Of a stretch of 64,000 nt of DNA, positions 26,701-34,107 are shown one piece after another. The stretch is from a virus. The position numbers were made by a program, and so were the translations under genes. The DNA lies in IMG/VR virus record IMGVR_UViG_3300022602_000038, positions 1 to 64,000 of that record; one strand, 5' to 3'. Under the pieces are notes generated by a model, which was not told the origin of the DNA, searched no databases, and worked only from the letters and a program-made list of their open reading frames with translations. Position 1 is the first letter of the stretch; every line of letters begins with the position of its first letter.

Positions 26701-27318
26701 TTGTATTTTTTATGGAATATAGTTTTTATAGAAGACTATACTAAGGCCCTTATAAAAACAGAGCACTTAGGTACAAATGAAAAAGAAAAAGAGGAAATAC
26801 AAAAGAAATGCTTTAAATCAGCACTAAGAAATCTTGAGATAAACTATTTTAGTGAATTTAGAAAAAGTGAAATATATAAAAATTGTGTAAAAACCCAAGC
26901 AGTATACAAAAAAGGGTCTGAAGAAGCTGGTATGGAGATTGATATAGAAGAAAATGCTAAAGACTTCATGCCTGTAGGTGCTGGTGATACGTTTTATTTT
27001 ACTAAAAAATATATAGGTATTGAAAATAAAAACGAGATATTTGACTTTATAAAGTTTTTAGATACTTACATTAAACCTAAACAGCGTAAAACAGACGCTA
27101 ATACAGTTGATAGTATGTATGAGCAAATGACTTGGGATGCAGCTGAAAAGCTACCAAGCACTACTTCAAAAGGATATTATAGAGTACAAGATGAAGAACT
27201 AGCATTATGTCGTAAAAAAATTATACAACAGCTTTGGGAAAAGTATGAACTATGGCAAAAAGCGCAAGAAGTGCTTAAAAAAGGTTCCAAAGAAGCCGGG
27301 GTAGACATTGACATATAA
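23752..27318 (+). CDS. Tag-bearing polyprotein C, about eight modules
   Basis: 1188 residues. The N-terminus MKKLDKNIAKKYSQMYDED lacks the usual MRxQYK form. Junction motifs near residues 159-175, 333-349, 449-466, 606-622, 756-772, 896-913, 1049-1067 and the C-terminus (GSKEAGVDIDI). Modules 4-7, bounded by the third to seventh junctions, are tandem duplicates opening IDIEENAK(G/S)KSSKKQ and sharing PEDPxNLYNIxxQE(L/F)G. Module 2 (EDYKKFDIEIPSIGEI) is paralogous to the last module of the 30347 protein. ATGA overlap with B; TAATG overlap with the next gene. Likely expressed as one late operon. Confidence 0.75.
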   Translation: MKKLDKNIAKKYSQMYDEDTFSKVPAIPYDKNLKCIELIRTFCRGEYTVDLSEKTLGELVDEFYESYEPGGEFAEYGNPFNEFSEDFPTKTEFIQHITNGHVVKGIRTEEQEFLMARKDQELQMYEELERLESEEELEPDPEFEIIKNKRIISIKTAPIFKKGSEEAGMEIDIEEGVKEDYKKFDIEIPSIGEIIDIDMKEFEKIFKNTHKDEIDFAQVGCEIVKDIDVKNEMLYVMLGKHVFNEDTLSFLKDEQITYTHKPKINTVFYSRSHKGPIFASHYFDTGFKGGGIEYWTLVPDKSHSHLPLVTAVPFSIGVDNWAEYKNWLETQKIFKKGSEEAGIEIDIEESKKTKDLYNTTEVINKIKQRFGTCTYAFCKWLYEEDFADFDSDLSLEENIRSIWENMVENGIDGGMSKSDSIEQAQNYLDSNIEMFENSKAYKNCLEIQAVYKKGSKEAGMEIDIEENAKGKSSKKQSSFYLDKKSVFDPLHPEDPSNLYNIIKQELGDFTDTFYKWLSTNTVRTHLGTFFFNPYEHLVFNLKDLWDDLFSKDYIAICEDGIDKKEAEKMCLKTALKDLESIFKQFRKSKEYEICLKKIISKKTEPIYKKGSEEAGIDIDIEENAKGKSSKKQSLSALDKKSVFAPNDPKDPSNLYNIIKQELGDCAYTFYKWLGASAIQTYSGVTAWSPEETFEQNLEDLWDDLFISGYLYTVKDGTDEKTAEKICLQSALKELRSWFREFRKSKEYKNYVKTQAVYKKGSKEAGMEIDIEENAKSKSSKKQILADLEKKFKFIDPYNPEDPINLYSILQQEFGACADSFFKGIGWHYLDSFEENLEYLWYVAFVEDYNEALEKGMDEEEAKKKCFKLALYFLEIDYFKKFRESKEYEICLKTQAVLKKGSKEAGMEIDIEENAEGKTSKKQILTDLEKKFKLVDPIWPEDPINLYNILRQEFGACADSFFKGIKKIKNYWGYREPSEDFEENLYFLWNIVFIEDYTKALIKTEHLGTNEKEKEEIQKKCFKSALRNLEINYFSEFRKSEIYKNCVKTQAVYKKGSEEAGMEIDIEENAKDFMPVGAGDTFYFTKKYIGIENKNEIFDFIKFLDTYIKPKQRKTDANTVDSMYEQMTWDAAEKLPSTTSKGYYRVQDEELALCRKKIIQQLWEKYELWQKAQEVLKKGSKEAGVDIDI

Positions 27319-27539
27319 TGTATTCATTCAACGAAGATAAAACGTATAAGGTTACTAGTATAGGATTTAATAAGATAGATGAAATAGCTATTAAAGCTAT
27401 GGTTAAGGGTATGGTTGATACTGGAGAGTATAATAGAACCTATATGCAAGAGGTTGTTATTGCCAATTACCCTAATGTTACTAGAGACAGAGCAGCTATT
27501 CTAGTATTAGAAGGTATGTATTTAGCTAGTAAAAACTAG
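27318..27539 (+). CDS. Hypothetical small protein at the end of the polyprotein operon
   Basis: 73 residues. Start overlaps the stop of polyprotein C (TAATG). Helical, with TYMQEVVIANYPNVTRDRAA and LVLEGMYLASKN at the end. No tag and no CTS-like start, so it may not be packaged. Family unknown. Confidence 0.6.
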   Translation: MYSFNEDKTYKVTSIGFNKIDEIAIKAMVKGMVDTGEYNRTYMQEVVIANYPNVTRDRAAILVLEGMYLASKN

Positions 27540-27551
27540 TACTAGATTACA

Positions 27552-27557
27552 TAAGTA
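27552..27557 (+). promoter_or_regulatory. Late-type promoter core (CATAAGTA)
   Basis: TAAGTA ends 7 nt before ATG 27565. Confidence 0.42.
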
Positions 27558-27564
27558 ATACAAT

Positions 27565-28911
27565 ATGAAGAATGATCAAGCTTTAAGGTTACTTGCTGAA
27601 CAGTATCAACAAGTACAGGTCAATGAAATTTTAATAGAAGGTTTCAACAGAGACCTTGAAGCTTTTGAAGCATATCTTATTAAAGAAGGCCTTTGGGACA
27701 CCATTAAACAGAAAGGTGCTGCTTTAGCATCTGGTGCAAAGAGCGCTTTAGTGCAGCCTTTAATTAAAGCTATCATGAATAAGATCGCTCAAAGCGATCC
27801 AGAAGGTTTTAAAAAGATTCAAGCAGCAGCTGCTTCTGGTGAAAGTGGTATACAACAATTATTAAATAGCCCTGAGGTTAAGCAACAACAGCAACAAATC
27901 AGTCAAGACGTTGCTGCTACAACTGAAAGTATTGATGATGGTTTATATAGCGAAGTGTTTGAAGAGGCAATCGGTTATTTAATTGAAGCTAGAGTACTAA
28001 GCAATGACCCTCGTAATGTTCGCCGTAGAGAGTTAGCTGCACAAAAGAGAGCTGCTTCTCAGCAACCAGCTTCAAATAAAGCTGCTCCAGGTAAACAACC
28101 TCCAGTGCTTAAGCCAAGTGCAAAACCAGCAGCTCCAGCAACTCCATCAGCTAAACCCACTACACCTACTACTGCTCAACCTCCAGCAGCACAAGGTGGT
28201 TTTATTCAAAAAGCTTATGCATGGATGAAACAACATCCTAAACTAACAGCCGCGGGTGGTTTGGCTTTAATGGCCGCACTTGGTGTCGCTACATTAGGTG
28301 CTGGTGGTATTGTTCCTTTAATTGCTTCAGTAGCACATGGTGCTGCAGCAGGTGCTGCAGGTGCTGGTGTTGTTGGTGGTGCTTTAAAGGGTGGTGCTAA
28401 TGTAGTAGGTCAAATGTCTAAAGGCGGTAAGGTAGACTGGAAACAGGCTGGTAAAGCTGCTTTACAAGGAGCTAAAGCTGGTGCTAAAGCTGGTGCTGTT
28501 GCCGGTGGTGTAGGTGCTGCATTAGGTGGACTTATTGCTGGTGGTGTTAAGATCGCACATGGATTGCAATCAGTTTTACAAGGCGGTAGTGGTACAGTAT
28601 CATTAAACGATTTACATCAAGCAACTCAATCTGCTCAACAAGTTGGTACACATAAGAGTGCTTTAAGTCAGGAAGTTGATCAGATTAATGCAGATTGTGA
28701 CGCTAAAGCAAATGCAATGCAATCATTAGGTCTTAAAAGCGCTACAATTTATGGCGATGGTAATGGAGCATTCCACATACAAGGTAATGACGGTATGGTT
28801 CACAACTTTAATGCCCAAGGTGTTGAAATTGGTAAATCCGCCGCTAGTGCAGCTCAGTCAGCTGCTACTTCAGCACCTAATGCTGCTGGAAAATTAGATA
28901 CAGGATTTTAA
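27565..28911 (+). CDS. Probable internal virion protein with glycine-zipper membrane segment
   Basis: 448 residues. N-terminus MKNDQALRLLAEQYQQV places LAE then Q-Y like the other CTS-like starts. Residues 30-110 are helical (EGLWDTIKQKGAALASGAKS). Residues 155-210 are an Ala/Pro/Lys-rich linker. Residues 220-330 contain Gly/Ala-rich hydrophobic stretches (GGLALMAALGVATLGAGG, AAGAAGAGVVGGALKGG) like membrane-inserting ejection proteins. No KKGSEEAG tag. By composition it could form or line a pore during DNA and protein delivery, or be a scaffold; neither is proven. Confidence 0.6.
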   Translation: MKNDQALRLLAEQYQQVQVNEILIEGFNRDLEAFEAYLIKEGLWDTIKQKGAALASGAKSALVQPLIKAIMNKIAQSDPEGFKKIQAAAASGESGIQQLLNSPEVKQQQQQISQDVAATTESIDDGLYSEVFEEAIGYLIEARVLSNDPRNVRRRELAAQKRAASQQPASNKAAPGKQPPVLKPSAKPAAPATPSAKPTTPTTAQPPAAQGGFIQKAYAWMKQHPKLTAAGGLALMAALGVATLGAGGIVPLIASVAHGAAAGAAGAGVVGGALKGGANVVGQMSKGGKVDWKQAGKAALQGAKAGAKAGAVAGGVGAALGGLIAGGVKIAHGLQSVLQGGSGTVSLNDLHQATQSAQQVGTHKSALSQEVDQINADCDAKANAMQSLGLKSATIYGDGNGAFHIQGNDGMVHNFNAQGVEIGKSAASAAQSAATSAPNAAGKLDTGF

Positions 28912-28922
28912 ATAAAAGTTAA

Positions 28923-29054
28923 ATGACACAAACAGTTATTGTATTTGGAGTAGTGATTGGGGCAGTTGTTTATAGTATCCGTAAAGCGTTTGTAAATAAA
29001 TCCAAATGCTGTACTTGTGGTAAATGTAAATGTAAAGACAAGTTAAAGAAATAA
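28923..29054 (+). CDS. Cys-rich single-span membrane microprotein
   Basis: 43 residues: hydrophobic helix (TVIVFGVVIGAVVYSI), then KSKCCTCGKCKCKDKLKK with five Cys in seven positions apart by one or two residues. The layout resembles FeoB-associated Cys-rich membrane proteins, so metal binding is plausible. It starts 11 bp after the preceding gene's stop. Confidence 0.55.
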   Translation: MTQTVIVFGVVIGAVVYSIRKAFVNKSKCCTCGKCKCKDKLKK

Positions 29055-29055
29055 C

Positions 29056-29083
29056 TTGAACTTTTATTCTTGTGTACCATAAT
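29056..29083 (+). promoter_or_regulatory. Early-type sigma70-like promoter
   Basis: TTGAAC-16 nt-CATAAT. The -10 context TACCATAATATGGTGTATG almost repeats that of the 35101 gene (TACCATAATACGGTGTTATG), supporting a shared promoter type. Confidence 0.55.
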
Positions 29084-29090
29084 ATGGTGT

Positions 29091-29393
29091 ATGAGAGCTT
29101 ATTCAGCCATCCCAGGTCTAATCACCCACAAAGTTTGGTTACATGATCCAATTGCTCCATCTGTTTATTTAAAAGAAAACGGATATAAGGAATGGTGGTT
29201 AAACAATTTATTGCACCGAGAAGATGGTCCAGCAATTGAGCATATTAACGGGGATAGGGAATACTATCTAAATGGTACACGACATAGAACTGATGGTCCA
29301 GCTATTATTTTTAAAAATAAGACCTATTTTGAGTACTGGGTTGACGGAAAACAGTTAACTGAACAAGAATTTAAACACAATTATCCTGTATAA
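29091..29393 (+). CDS. Phage HREDGPA-repeat protein
   Basis: 100 residues from ATG 29091. The longer reading from 29070 would start inside the promoter. It contains two units of the phage repeat L/R-HR-x-DGPA: LLHREDGPAIEHINGD and TRHRTDGPAI, each followed by an aromatic YYLNG/YWVDG strand. These MORN-like beta repeats are common in phages and lack a known function. Confidence 0.65.
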   Translation: MRAYSAIPGLITHKVWLHDPIAPSVYLKENGYKEWWLNNLLHREDGPAIEHINGDREYYLNGTRHRTDGPAIIFKNKTYFEYWVDGKQLTEQEFKHNYPV

Positions 29394-29474
29394 AATCCCA
29401 ATTACACTTTATTATATCCGTTAATATGTATCTATACGTACTAACGCTCACTGTGGAATACTAGAAATACTAAT

Positions 29475-29663
29475 ATGAGACAAAGAATACTACAAGTAAC
29501 CAAAGAAGCTTTCAATAACATCTATGGTAATGCTTATCTAAAAGGCAAGTACGGAGATGAATGGGTTGAGGTAATGTTAAAAGACCTTGCAAGAGAGGGC
29601 ACGGTTGTTAAGTTCTTAGATGTTGAGAAAAAAGAAACTAAAAGAGAAGTAAATAAGCTATAA
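29475..29663 (+). CDS. Hypothetical small protein, paralogue of the 38034 gene
   Basis: 62 residues. The block GKYGDEWVEVMLKDLAREGT then VVKFLD aligns with EKYEDNWMDVVIEELLKDNI then KIEFID of the 38034 gene, so both are one small phage family. Function unknown. Confidence 0.55.
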   Translation: MRQRILQVTKEAFNNIYGNAYLKGKYGDEWVEVMLKDLAREGTVVKFLDVEKKETKREVNKL

Positions 29664-29664
29664 C

Positions 29665-29862
29665 ATGAAAAAGAAATCCATTATTAAACAAACAGCTTCT
29701 TGGCTTGTGATGGTTCAAAAGAATTCAAGAACGCAAAGCCATTATGTTGAGTTGCCAACCTCTCTTGTAAACGAATTAGGTTGGACAAATGATGATGCTC
29801 TTATTTGGACTCCACAAGAGGGTGGTTCGTTTAAGGTATCCAAGGTAGAAAGAAAAAAGTGA
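29665..29862 (+). CDS. AbrB/MazE-like swapped-hairpin DNA-binding protein (tentative)
   Basis: 65 residues, Lys-rich N-terminus. YVELPTSLVNELGWTNDD followed by ALIWTPQEGGSFKVSKV follows the AbrB pattern (Pro-x-hydrophobic helix, Gly-Trp/Leu, acidic turn, strand). Could be a transcriptional regulator. Starts 2 bp after the previous stop. Confidence 0.5.
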   Translation: MKKKSIIKQTASWLVMVQKNSRTQSHYVELPTSLVNELGWTNDDALIWTPQEGGSFKVSKVERKK

Positions 29863-30161
29863 AAGACTATCTTCGTTATTTAATTGATGAGGGATTTGCG
29901 GATATTAGGTACTGGTTTGATGAAAATGATAAAATAGAAGGACGTATATCCACTATTAAAGAGTATGAGCCATTATACCTTGAATCAGATGAAGAGGATT
30001 ATAAAGGAACTTTACTTTTGTGGCGGGATTATGGTAAATGCTATACCTATAAAACTACAAGAGAATTTTTTGTTAACTATGGTAAGAGGTGTTTAAATGA
30101 AAGTCAAGCTCTCTTACAATCAAATAAATGGATAAGAGAAATAAAAGAAGCATACCGTTAA
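29859..30161 (+). CDS. Hypothetical protein
   Basis: 100 residues starting at a GTG that overlaps the previous stop (GTGA). It is acidic and aromatic (DEGFADIRYWFDENDKIEGR). No family recognised. Likely co-translated with the AbrB-like protein. Confidence 0.5.
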   Translation: MKDYLRYLIDEGFADIRYWFDENDKIEGRISTIKEYEPLYLESDEEDYKGTLLLWRDYGKCYTYKTTREFFVNYGKRCLNESQALLQSNKWIREIKEAYR

Positions 30162-30170
30162 ACCTATACT

Positions 30171-30302
30171 ATGAAGATAATAAAGCACTTAACATATCAG
30201 GAACCATTACCTTCAACTACTTCAGGCAAGATATGGTATTATGCTAAATGGTTATTGTTAGGAGTTATTATAGGTTTCCTCTTTGGGTGTATCTTTTTAT
30301 AA
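30171..30302 (+). CDS. Single-span membrane microprotein
   Basis: 43 residues: polar N-terminus (MKIIKHLTYQEPLPSTTSGK), then one hydrophobic helix WLLLGVIIGFLFGCIFL. ATG 9 bp after the previous stop. A frame reading from 30248 through this gene into the next protein was rejected in favour of this ORF plus GTG 30347. Confidence 0.5.
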   Translation: MKIIKHLTYQEPLPSTTSGKIWYYAKWLLLGVIIGFLFGCIFL

Positions 30303-30335
30303 GCTATATAGATTGGATTCAACTAGTACTTCAGA

Positions 30336-30341
30336 TAAGTA
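30336..30341 (+). promoter_or_regulatory. Late-type promoter core (GATAAGTA)
   Basis: TAAGTA ends 5 nt before GTG 30347, which supports that start for polyprotein D. Confidence 0.45.
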
Positions 30342-30346
30342 ATAAG

Positions 30347-31816
30347 GTGCGCAACCAATACAAACTTTTAGCAGAAAAATACATTCAGATTAAAGAATGG
30401 GTAAACAAAGAAGATGAATACTTAGCAAATATTGATTTTGATAAATCACCTGAAAGCATTCAAAATAAAATTATTGATTTAGTGATAGAGCCTGAAACGA
30501 TTGAGAGTTTTAAAGTTGAGGATTACTGGGTAGATGATCATTTGCTATGTTACGGGGTTATCATAAACGATTTAAAGCTTAGTTTTTGGTGGCAAGACGA
30601 CCCTGAAGATACAGATGAAGCGGATGATCAACCACCTAAAAATTCAATGTATGTTGTGTTAGATAAAATGTGTAATAATGGTAATCTTCAATTAAAAGAC
30701 CACCCTAAATTACAAAAAGAGGTAGCAAATTTATTAAAAGTACATTTTATTAGAGATGATTCTCTTATAAAGAGCCGCTTTGAAAAAAAGAAAATCGATC
30801 CAATATATAAAAAAGGTTCTGAAGAAGCTGGTATAGAGATTGATATAGAAGAAGCTTACCAGCAGGTAATATCTGAAGAGAGGAATCCAGATGATCCACC
30901 TGCTTTAGTTAATTTTTACAACGGGGAATTAGTAGAATTATTAGGTAAAATACTAGGTATAAAAGATGCTAGAGAAGTTAATAATATTATAAAATTTTTG
31001 GAAGAGGTGGTAGGGCCTAGTCTAGGTTATCAGGACTATGCAGGCGCTGCAATGCAAAGGTACGTAAACGAATATATAGATAAAAATCTTAACGGTAAAG
31101 ATTTTTTGGATCCGCGTATATACGATTATATAAATATTAATTATAATTGGTCGTCAAAACCGCCAAAAATTAAAAAAGCTATCGCTGATAGCTTTAAGCA
31201 AATGTACAAAGAATATACTGTGTGGAAAAAAACACAAGAAGTACTTAAAAAGGGTTCTGAAGAAGCTGGTATAGAGATTGATATAGAAGAAGGTGTTGAA
31301 GAAGACTATAAAAAATTCGATATTGAAATACCAAGGGTAGGAGATATTGCTCAAGTTAATCCGGAAGAGTGGGATAAAATTTATAAAAACACTTTTAAAA
31401 ACAAAACTCATTATACGAAATTTGGGACATTAGTAGTTACAGATATAGATGTAAAAAATGAAATGTTATATGTAGTACTAGGTAAATATAAAAAACAGGA
31501 ATCTACTTTAAATTTTTTAAAAGACGAACAAATAACCTATGATCATAAACCTAAAATAAATACTATATTTTATAGCCGATTTTATAAAGTACCTATACTT
31601 GTTAATAGTTACTATAGTGTAACACAATTAGATGGTGGTGAAGCTATTGAATATTGGTTATTATGTCCCGATAAATCTCAACCGCACTTACCTTTAGCTA
31701 CCACTGTACCTTTTAGTGTCGGGGTAGATAATTGGTCTAAATATAAAAATTGGTTAAAAACTCAAAAAATACTTAAAAAGGGTTCTGAAGAAGCTGGTAT
31801 AGAGATTGACATATAA
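30347..31816 (+). CDS. Tag-bearing polyprotein D, three modules
   Basis: 489 residues from GTG 30347. This start gives MRNQYKLLAEKYIQI, the family N-terminus, and has a TAAGTA box; the upstream ATG 30248 would read through the previous small gene. Tags near residues 153-169, 300-315 and the C-terminus (KKGSEEAGIEIDI). Module 2 (EEAYQQVISEERNPDDPPALV, in two parts) is paralogous to module 3 of B, and module 3 (EDYKKFDIEIPRVGDI) to module 2 of C, so whole modules move between genes at the tag. A 30-plus-bp stretch around 31170-31205 is near-identical to 22040-22080 in B, which suggests recent recombination. Confidence 0.75.
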   Translation: MRNQYKLLAEKYIQIKEWVNKEDEYLANIDFDKSPESIQNKIIDLVIEPETIESFKVEDYWVDDHLLCYGVIINDLKLSFWWQDDPEDTDEADDQPPKNSMYVVLDKMCNNGNLQLKDHPKLQKEVANLLKVHFIRDDSLIKSRFEKKKIDPIYKKGSEEAGIEIDIEEAYQQVISEERNPDDPPALVNFYNGELVELLGKILGIKDAREVNNIIKFLEEVVGPSLGYQDYAGAAMQRYVNEYIDKNLNGKDFLDPRIYDYININYNWSSKPPKIKKAIADSFKQMYKEYTVWKKTQEVLKKGSEEAGIEIDIEEGVEEDYKKFDIEIPRVGDIAQVNPEEWDKIYKNTFKNKTHYTKFGTLVVTDIDVKNEMLYVVLGKYKKQESTLNFLKDEQITYDHKPKINTIFYSRFYKVPILVNSYYSVTQLDGGEAIEYWLLCPDKSQPHLPLATTVPFSVGVDNWSKYKNWLKTQKILKKGSEEAGIEIDI

Positions 31817-31823
31817 AAAATTT

Positions 31824-31994
31824 ATGAATTCATTAAGTGACTGGAAGAAAATGCCTCAAGAGCATTATACTGAATATAAAGGTCGCAGAATGAAAGTCAA
31901 AGAAGTAGTTGCCTTCTTAGAAGGAGAGCTTAAAAGAGTAGATGAACTATTAAAGCGCTCTGAAAAAGATAAACAAACAACTAACATAAAATGA
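31824..31994 (+). CDS. Hypothetical small protein
   Basis: 56 residues from ATG 31824, charged and helical (KVKEVVAFLEGELKRVDELL). A TTG at 31806, overlapping the end of D, would add TYKKF and give a CTS-like MTYKKFMNSL start; I cannot choose with certainty. It overlaps the next start (ATGA). Confidence 0.5.
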   Translation: MNSLSDWKKMPQEHYTEYKGRRMKVKEVVAFLEGELKRVDELLKRSEKDKQTTNIK

Positions 31995-32218
31995 ACAGAC
32001 AAGAACAACAAACCATTGATATGAAATGGATGTTAAAGTTTTACGGTTATAAGACCGAAGACAATCTAAAGTTTACAAAGGTAGTGGGTAAGAATATAGC
32101 CCGATCGGTTACCTTTCTAGAAGACTTTAAAGTAGCTATTAAGTACTTAAACAAAGAGACCAAGTTTACGTTCTCTGAAACTATGTTAATTGAGGACGGG
32201 TTTAATTGGATAGCATAA
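31991..32218 (+). CDS. Hypothetical small protein
   Basis: 75 residues, ATGA overlap with the preceding stop. Basic N-terminal half (DMKWMLKFYGYKTEDNLKFT), aromatic C-terminus DGFNWIA. Family unknown; part of a run of three small genes between polyprotein D and the 32470 gene. Confidence 0.5.
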   Translation: MNRQEQQTIDMKWMLKFYGYKTEDNLKFTKVVGKNIARSVTFLEDFKVAIKYLNKETKFTFSETMLIEDGFNWIA

Positions 32219-32227
32219 AAAAATAAC

Positions 32228-32416
32228 ATGACATTATTAGAAGCGTTTAAGCATGTGCAGTACTTTGCAGATAATTACTATCAAGGTAGTGTAACCAAAG
32301 CTGTTGCAGCCCTAGAAGCCTCTCACGAACATATAACAGATGATAGTAAAGAGGCACTAACTCTGTTTAAAGAGTGGCAACAAAGAATGAATAACTGGTT
32401 AGAGTATGTAAAATGA
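32228..32416 (+). CDS. Hypothetical small protein
   Basis: 62 residues, helical (LLEAFKHVQYFADNYYQGSV; LFKEWQQRMNNWLEYVK). Starts 9 bp after the previous gene. No recognised motif. Confidence 0.5.
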   Translation: MTLLEAFKHVQYFADNYYQGSVTKAVAALEASHEHITDDSKEALTLFKEWQQRMNNWLEYVK

Positions 32417-32454
32417 GACTTAAAGAATAGCTTGATAACACCTTAAGAATAGTA

Positions 32455-32460
32455 TAAGTA
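32455..32460 (+). promoter_or_regulatory. Late-type promoter core (TATAAGTA)
   Basis: TAAGTA ends 9 nt before ATG 32470. An early-type TTGATA (near 32433) also lies upstream, so the gene may have dual control. Confidence 0.45.
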
Positions 32461-32469
32461 TTAATATAT

Positions 32470-32823
32470 ATGCGCGACCAATATAAAGTTTTACTAGAAA
32501 GATATCAGGAAATGCCTTCTAATGAACCAGAAGAGGAACCAGAAATGGATATGGACGAAGAAGAAGGTAACCATGAACTAATAGTTAGATATGAATTTGT
32601 TATGGAAACAGATGATAAGGTGCTTAGTAAGCTTGATAGAATAGCTGCTCAAGTAGGAATAACAGAAGGGTATGATGGTGCTGAAATATATGGAGCTTTT
32701 AATCCACCTATGCGTCAGGTGTATTATGTCAGTAAAGATGTCAGGCAATTAGAGAAATTAGCTGATCTTATTGTTTCACAAATACCTGATATAGAGTTTG
32801 AAACTTACATACAAGAAGCGTAA
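32470..32823 (+). CDS. CTS-like protein, acidic N-terminal region
   Basis: 117 residues. N-terminus MRDQYKVLLERYQEM with LLE at the conserved LxE site. A Glu/Asp-rich stretch (EPEEEPEMDMDEEEG) precedes an alpha/beta domain (LIVRYEFVMETDDKVLSKLD; YVSKDVRQLEKLADLIVSQI). No C-terminal tag. The paired start with the tag proteins makes it a candidate packaged protein. No known family. Confidence 0.6.
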   Translation: MRDQYKVLLERYQEMPSNEPEEEPEMDMDEEEGNHELIVRYEFVMETDDKVLSKLDRIAAQVGITEGYDGAEIYGAFNPPMRQVYYVSKDVRQLEKLADLIVSQIPDIEFETYIQEA

Positions 32824-32829
32824 TAAAGT

Positions 32830-33189
32830 ATGCGCAACCGGTACAAAGTACTAGAAGAGGCATATGATAAAGTAAAAGAGAACAATTGGTGGGAGGAGCT
32901 TAAGAAAAAGAACCCTATTTTATATGCCAAGCACAGAGAGAAGTACAAGGCCAAGATGCGCGAGTACAACAAAAAGAGGTTAGATGCAATTAAACCAGAC
33001 AGAAAACCTAAACCAGAAAAGCCATCTGGTTTAGTGCACCCAACAGTGCCAAGAGCAATACAAAGTGCGCAATGGTGGAGGGATTTAAAAGCACAAAACC
33101 CAGAAGAATACGCTAGAAGAAACGCCATAAAGACTCAAAGAGCTAGAGAAAGAAGAGCACAGCTAAAGAACACCAATAAGGCAAGCTAA
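32830..33189 (+). CDS. CTS-like, strongly basic duplicated-motif protein
   Basis: 119 residues. N-terminus MRNRYKVLEEAYDKVKE (LEE then AY). The remainder is Lys/Arg-rich and contains the unit WWxxLKxxNPxxYAx(R/K) twice (WWEELKKKNPILYAKHREK and WWRDLKAQNPEEYARRNAI). The pattern suits a small HMG-like DNA-binding protein; if packaged, it could bind the genome in the head, as T4 basic internal proteins do. Starts 6 bp after the previous gene. Confidence 0.6.
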   Translation: MRNRYKVLEEAYDKVKENNWWEELKKKNPILYAKHREKYKAKMREYNKKRLDAIKPDRKPKPEKPSGLVHPTVPRAIQSAQWWRDLKAQNPEEYARRNAIKTQRARERRAQLKNTNKAS

Positions 33190-33293
33190 AAAAAGGTAAA
33201 AAAAAGGTAATATTTTGTTGCCTTTATACCTTAAAGTATGCATAATGTACGTATAATAAAAGAAACAATTACGTTTCATTATTATAATGTTCT

Positions 33294-33554
33294 ATGAAAG
33301 TTAAAAATCATCTATTATCAAAGAAATCTCTACCTATTGATACAACCATACCAGTACGTTATGCCACTCAACTTAAAAACAAGAAAGGTGAATGGTACTT
33401 TCCAGGTGGTACATTAACGCACGATTCAATGAGAAGTGCTAACAAGATACTAAAGGTTTATAGCCTTGGACCTAAATCGTTTAAGGATGCCGTTGGTAAG
33501 ACTGTTAGATTTATTAGATTTGACCCGGTTATTGTTAAAGAAGTAGAGCTATAA
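33294..33554 (+). CDS. Hypothetical small basic protein
   Basis: 86 residues, basic, beta-leaning (TIPVRYATQLKNKKGEWYFP, TVRFIRFDPVIVKEVEL). The 104-bp gap upstream holds a GTTGCC...TAAAGTATGCATAAT early-type promoter. A strong terminator follows. No family recognised. Confidence 0.55.
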   Translation: MKVKNHLLSKKSLPIDTTIPVRYATQLKNKKGEWYFPGGTLTHDSMRSANKILKVYSLGPKSFKDAVGKTVRFIRFDPVIVKEVEL

Positions 33555-33560
33555 CATATT

Positions 33561-33596
33561 AAAAGGATATATCTTAATTGGTATATCCTTTTTTTA
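33561..33596 (+). terminator. Rho-independent terminator
   Basis: AAAGGATATA-tcttaattgg-TATATCCTTTTTTT after the 33294 gene. Confidence 0.8.
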
Positions 33597-33610
33597 TTGT
33601 ATTATAATGA

Positions 33611-33616
33611 TAAGTA
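33611..33616 (+). promoter_or_regulatory. Late-type promoter core (GATAAGTA)
   Basis: TAAGTA ends 7 nt before ATG 33624, directly downstream of a terminator. Confidence 0.45.
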
Positions 33617-33623
33617 ATGGTAC

Positions 33624-34103
33624 ATGAGGAGTCAATATAAAGTTTTAGCAGAAGCTTATAATAGGGTACTTGAAACAAGTAAGCCTATTACAAAAGAAGA
33701 CACCTCTAATGAGTGGTACAATGATGCAAGAAAGCAGATAGATAGTTCCGACGGAGCCTACGGGTTTTCTTTCTTTAAAACAATAAAGGATTGGCCACAT
33801 CCAGATGAATTTATAAAGTTTTTATGTAAACACATATACGGTGTTAGTGTAGATTATTTTGAAATAGTTACGTATGGTATTGATAAATTCATTACTACGA
33901 TGTTTGGACATGAGGTAGACAGTATTGCAGGGGATATAAGAGATAAGAACCCGCATTTAAGTCATAAAGAGATAAATGATATTTCAGATAAATTAGCGGT
34001 AAAAAAACTAAAAGAATATTATAACCAATTTAAAACTTACCAAAAGGCTCAAGCAGTACTTAAAAAAGGTTCCGAAGAATCCGGAGTAGACATAGACATA
34101 TAA
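33624..34103 (+). CDS. Tag-bearing single-module protein E
   Basis: 159 residues. N-terminus MRSQYKVLAEAYNRVLE (LAE then AY); C-terminus KAQAVLKKGSEESGVDIDI. The body FFKTIKDWPHPDEFIKFLCK ... LKEYYNQFKTYQ is one copy of the helical module that is repeated in polyproteins B and C. It therefore shows the minimal unit: targeting-like peptide, one module, C-terminal tag. Four bp separate it from the next CTS-like gene. Confidence 0.72.
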   Translation: MRSQYKVLAEAYNRVLETSKPITKEDTSNEWYNDARKQIDSSDGAYGFSFFKTIKDWPHPDEFIKFLCKHIYGVSVDYFEIVTYGIDKFITTMFGHEVDSIAGDIRDKNPHLSHKEINDISDKLAVKKLKEYYNQFKTYQKAQAVLKKGSEESGVDIDI

Positions 34104-34107
34104 TAAC

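Noticed and set aside
30248-30346. Upstream extension of polyprotein D
   Set aside because: It overlaps a membrane microprotein frame; GTG 30347 restores the family N-terminus and has a TAAGTA box.
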